Positions 62,501 to 64,000 of a DNA stretch of 64,000 bases are shown here, piece by piece. The DNA is from Chrysomallon squamiferum. Taxonomy: Eukaryota; Mollusca; Gastropoda; Neomphalida; Peltospiridae. The stretch's first letter is position 1; each line of letters opens with the position of its first letter. Made by a program: the position numbers and the translations under genes. Below the pieces are notes generated by a model. It had not been told where the DNA came from. It searched no databases and saw only the letters and a list, made by a program, of their open reading frames with translations. Location: assembly GCA_012295275.1 (NCBI GenBank), contig CM022678.1, forward strand, positions 13,216,617 to 13,280,616, in the 5' to 3' direction.

Positions 62501-63285
62501 TTTTTAAAAGTTATAAAAAGTTACCCAAAATAATGGAGTTGACCTTGCCCTTGATTTGCACTGTAGAATCAGCACACTTGAACACATACACTGTCTGTTT
62601 GATCTCTGTGTCTGCAATAATGATGTTTTTGTTGCCGTTGTGGTATTGCTATCAGAAACAAATAAATATTGTTAAAAAAATGAATGACACTAGAGTGTTA
62701 ATGACAAACAAGTGTAACAAAATATCAAAATAATTCATTAAAAACAACAGCAACAAGAATCAGTTGTGTAAGTAAATAAATAAATAATCAAAATAATGAT
62801 AATGAAAAACCCAGTGATAATAAAAAATAATTAAAAAAAATAAAAATAAAAAAAGTTAATATTATCACTGTCAATAGTAACTAAAATAAATAAATTAGAA
62901 AATAAATTAGCAAATAAAACAAAATATAAATGATAATTAAATAAATAAATGTAAAAAAATAAAGTTTGCAAATTCTTTTTAACAGCTGTAACAGCTGCAA
63001 TAATAATTATTAAAACACCATCTAAAAACATCCTAAAAATAAAATATAATAATCTTATGACTAAAGTGTAGATGTAACACTAATAATACAAACTGACACT
63101 AACCACTACCCATTTCTTGTTCTGCAGCTCGGTAAGAGGGGGGTGACTCTGTACAGGGGTAGGTTTAGCTGAAGGCTTTGGGGCCAACTTAGGGCCAGTC
63201 CCCACTGCTGATTTAAAGGGTGCAGGACCCTGCCTCAGGGTTGGGTTTTTATGTGTCTTCATATCATCAGTAACTTTCTTCAAAC
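59549..63285 (-). CDS. CAP: cyclase-associated protein, C-terminal part (five exons, 5' end outside window)
   Basis: CAP binds actin and recycles monomers from cofilin. Exons in coding order: 63104-63285, 62525-62648, 60737-60819, 60192-60335, 59549-59629 (stop 59549-59551), with canonical splice sites and fully matching phases. The first exon has [20 protein letters not shown], then a Pro/Lys linker (WH2-like region in CAP) and LQNKKWVV. The rest forms the CARP beta-helix: [92 protein letters not shown], and [20 protein letters not shown] with the end PTESV. All hallmark residues (KTDGC, KSSEMN, PEQFKT-WNG) are present, about 171 residues in total. The N-terminal helical domain lies beyond base 64000. 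No damage seen; this is the functional gene of the region. Confidence 0.93.
61069..61950 (+). mobile_element. dead Tc1-like transposon in a CAP intron
   Basis: The left end ctctcccaaaaaagataagc, preceded by a TA run, resembles Tc1-type termini; I find no matching right end. Coding remnant about 61219-61947: [20 protein letters not shown] (helix-turn-helix part), a stop at 61414-61416, then WRTVWFSDE (first catalytic Asp present) and a stop, [28 protein letters not shown], then the second catalytic block replaced by [12 protein letters not shown] (normally FQQDNA-PH), and [20 protein letters not shown] with the Glu present. Two stops and loss of the second Asp: inactive. It is inserted between CAP exons 60737-60819 and 62525-62648, antisense to CAP. 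Confidence 0.85.
62307..62383. mobile_element. terminal fragment of the long-TIR transposon
   Basis: tggtgctgtgggatcccagt, caaca, then gacggtcgggtttaaa and gggtgatttgacacgg match the reverse complement of 28187-28266, the left end of the element at 28167-30080. Only the end is here; the outermost ggaatgacccc is missing or mutated. Lies in a CAP intron. Confidence 0.75.
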
Positions 63286-63897
63286 CTGTCAAATATAAAA
63301 TGATGCCATAAATTTTAACTGTTACTATTTACTTCATTTAAAAAAAAAAGTTCAAAAATATTTTATATATATACAGGTACTGAACCATTTACAACAGCAT
63401 GCCTGGGACATGGAGATGATCTGGATTTCTCGACAGTCTAAATCTTTACTTAAAATAGAAAATAAAAAGAATGTAACTGTATTTAGCAGATACAGTTTAT
63501 TACAGTTCAAAACCGAAGTCTTTATGAATTCACTTAAAATTCTTATATGCTTTGCCCTAGTATGTGGCATTTTGTCCTAGTCCTTTAGTTATAATAATAA
63601 ATAAAAATGACAGTAAACTGAATCAAATAATACACAGCAACACCCTCACTTAAACTGGAATCATGGAACTAAAATAAAGTGGACAAATGATTCAGTACCT
63701 GTACTTCTAAAAATGTAAACAAATCTAAATATTTTAAATGATTAAACTGAGCATTAAAAAACATGATTAATTGACATCATCAACAATCAATAGTTTTCTT
63801 TTTAATTTATAATCTTAAATAACTGGCATATAGCAACACTTCCAAGTGTCAATATTGATTAAAAGATAAGAATAATATTTCTAATCTGAGCAGTCAC

Positions 63898-63983
<86 letters not shown>

Positions 63984-64000
63984 TAAAATAAAAGAAGCTA
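63286..64000. other. CAP intron sequence with TA-GA microsatellite
   Basis: Intron upstream of the first visible CAP exon. It has (TA)n 63898-63920 followed by (GA)n 63921-63980. The short ORF at 63352-63570 has no support. Confidence 0.7.

Overview
This window looks like nuclear DNA of an invertebrate animal. It is strongly AT-rich, full of (TTA)n, (CA)n, (GA)n and (AT)n microsatellites, has long introns with small phase-consistent exons, and carries several families of DNA transposons and a LINE. I cannot name the species. The repeat texture and the one clear protein (CAP) would suit a lophotrochozoan, perhaps a mollusc, but that is inference.

Layout. 1-1.45 kb is a 53-bp minisatellite. 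1.6-12.6 kb (+) holds the exons of an unusual chimeric gene: N-terminal exons with a membrane segment, a 2.8-kb array of a 42-bp repeat that reads as an acidic 14-residue repeat, an acidic linker, and three exons homologous to the C-terminal (CARP) beta-helix domain of cyclase-associated protein (CAP), ending in a Thr-rich tail. 15.8-18.4 kb holds broken L1-like LINE pieces. A decayed minus-strand CAP exon lies at 18.7 kb. 19-23.4 kb is mostly empty. 23.4-24.06 kb is a diverged satellite. 25.92-32.53 kb is one large decayed DNA transposon with terminal inverted repeats and a broken minus-strand DUF7869-like gene; a second transposon with long inverted repeats (28.17-30.08 kb) is nested in it. 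On the minus strand at 35.6-36.3 kb is a relic of the CAMSAP CH domain, and at 37.5-38.3 kb exons of a Sushi/CCP-domain protein. 38.5-54.6 kb shows no convincing gene, only tandem repeats, microsatellites and MITE-like elements.

55.2-59.24 kb is a second copy of the 6.3-15.26 kb region: the same 42-bp array, the acidic linker exons (here intact) and the downstream noncoding sequence, but with the CARP exons deleted. Directly beyond it, on the minus strand, is the C-terminal half of the genuine CAP gene (59.55-63.29 kb, five exons, running off the window), whose introns hold a dead Tc1-like transposase and a scrap of the nested transposon.

Interpretation. The CARP exons of the chimeric gene have the same intron phases as the neighbouring CAP gene, so they most likely arose by genomic duplication of CAP exons. 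The CAP remnant at 18.7 kb suggests that a tail-to-tail unit (chimeric gene + CAP) was duplicated and then decayed reciprocally: copy 1 kept the CARP exons and lost CAP, while copy 2 kept CAP and lost the CARP exons. This chimeric, repeat-expanded CAP relative is the most novel thing I see. Everything here is from reading alone; no database search was run.
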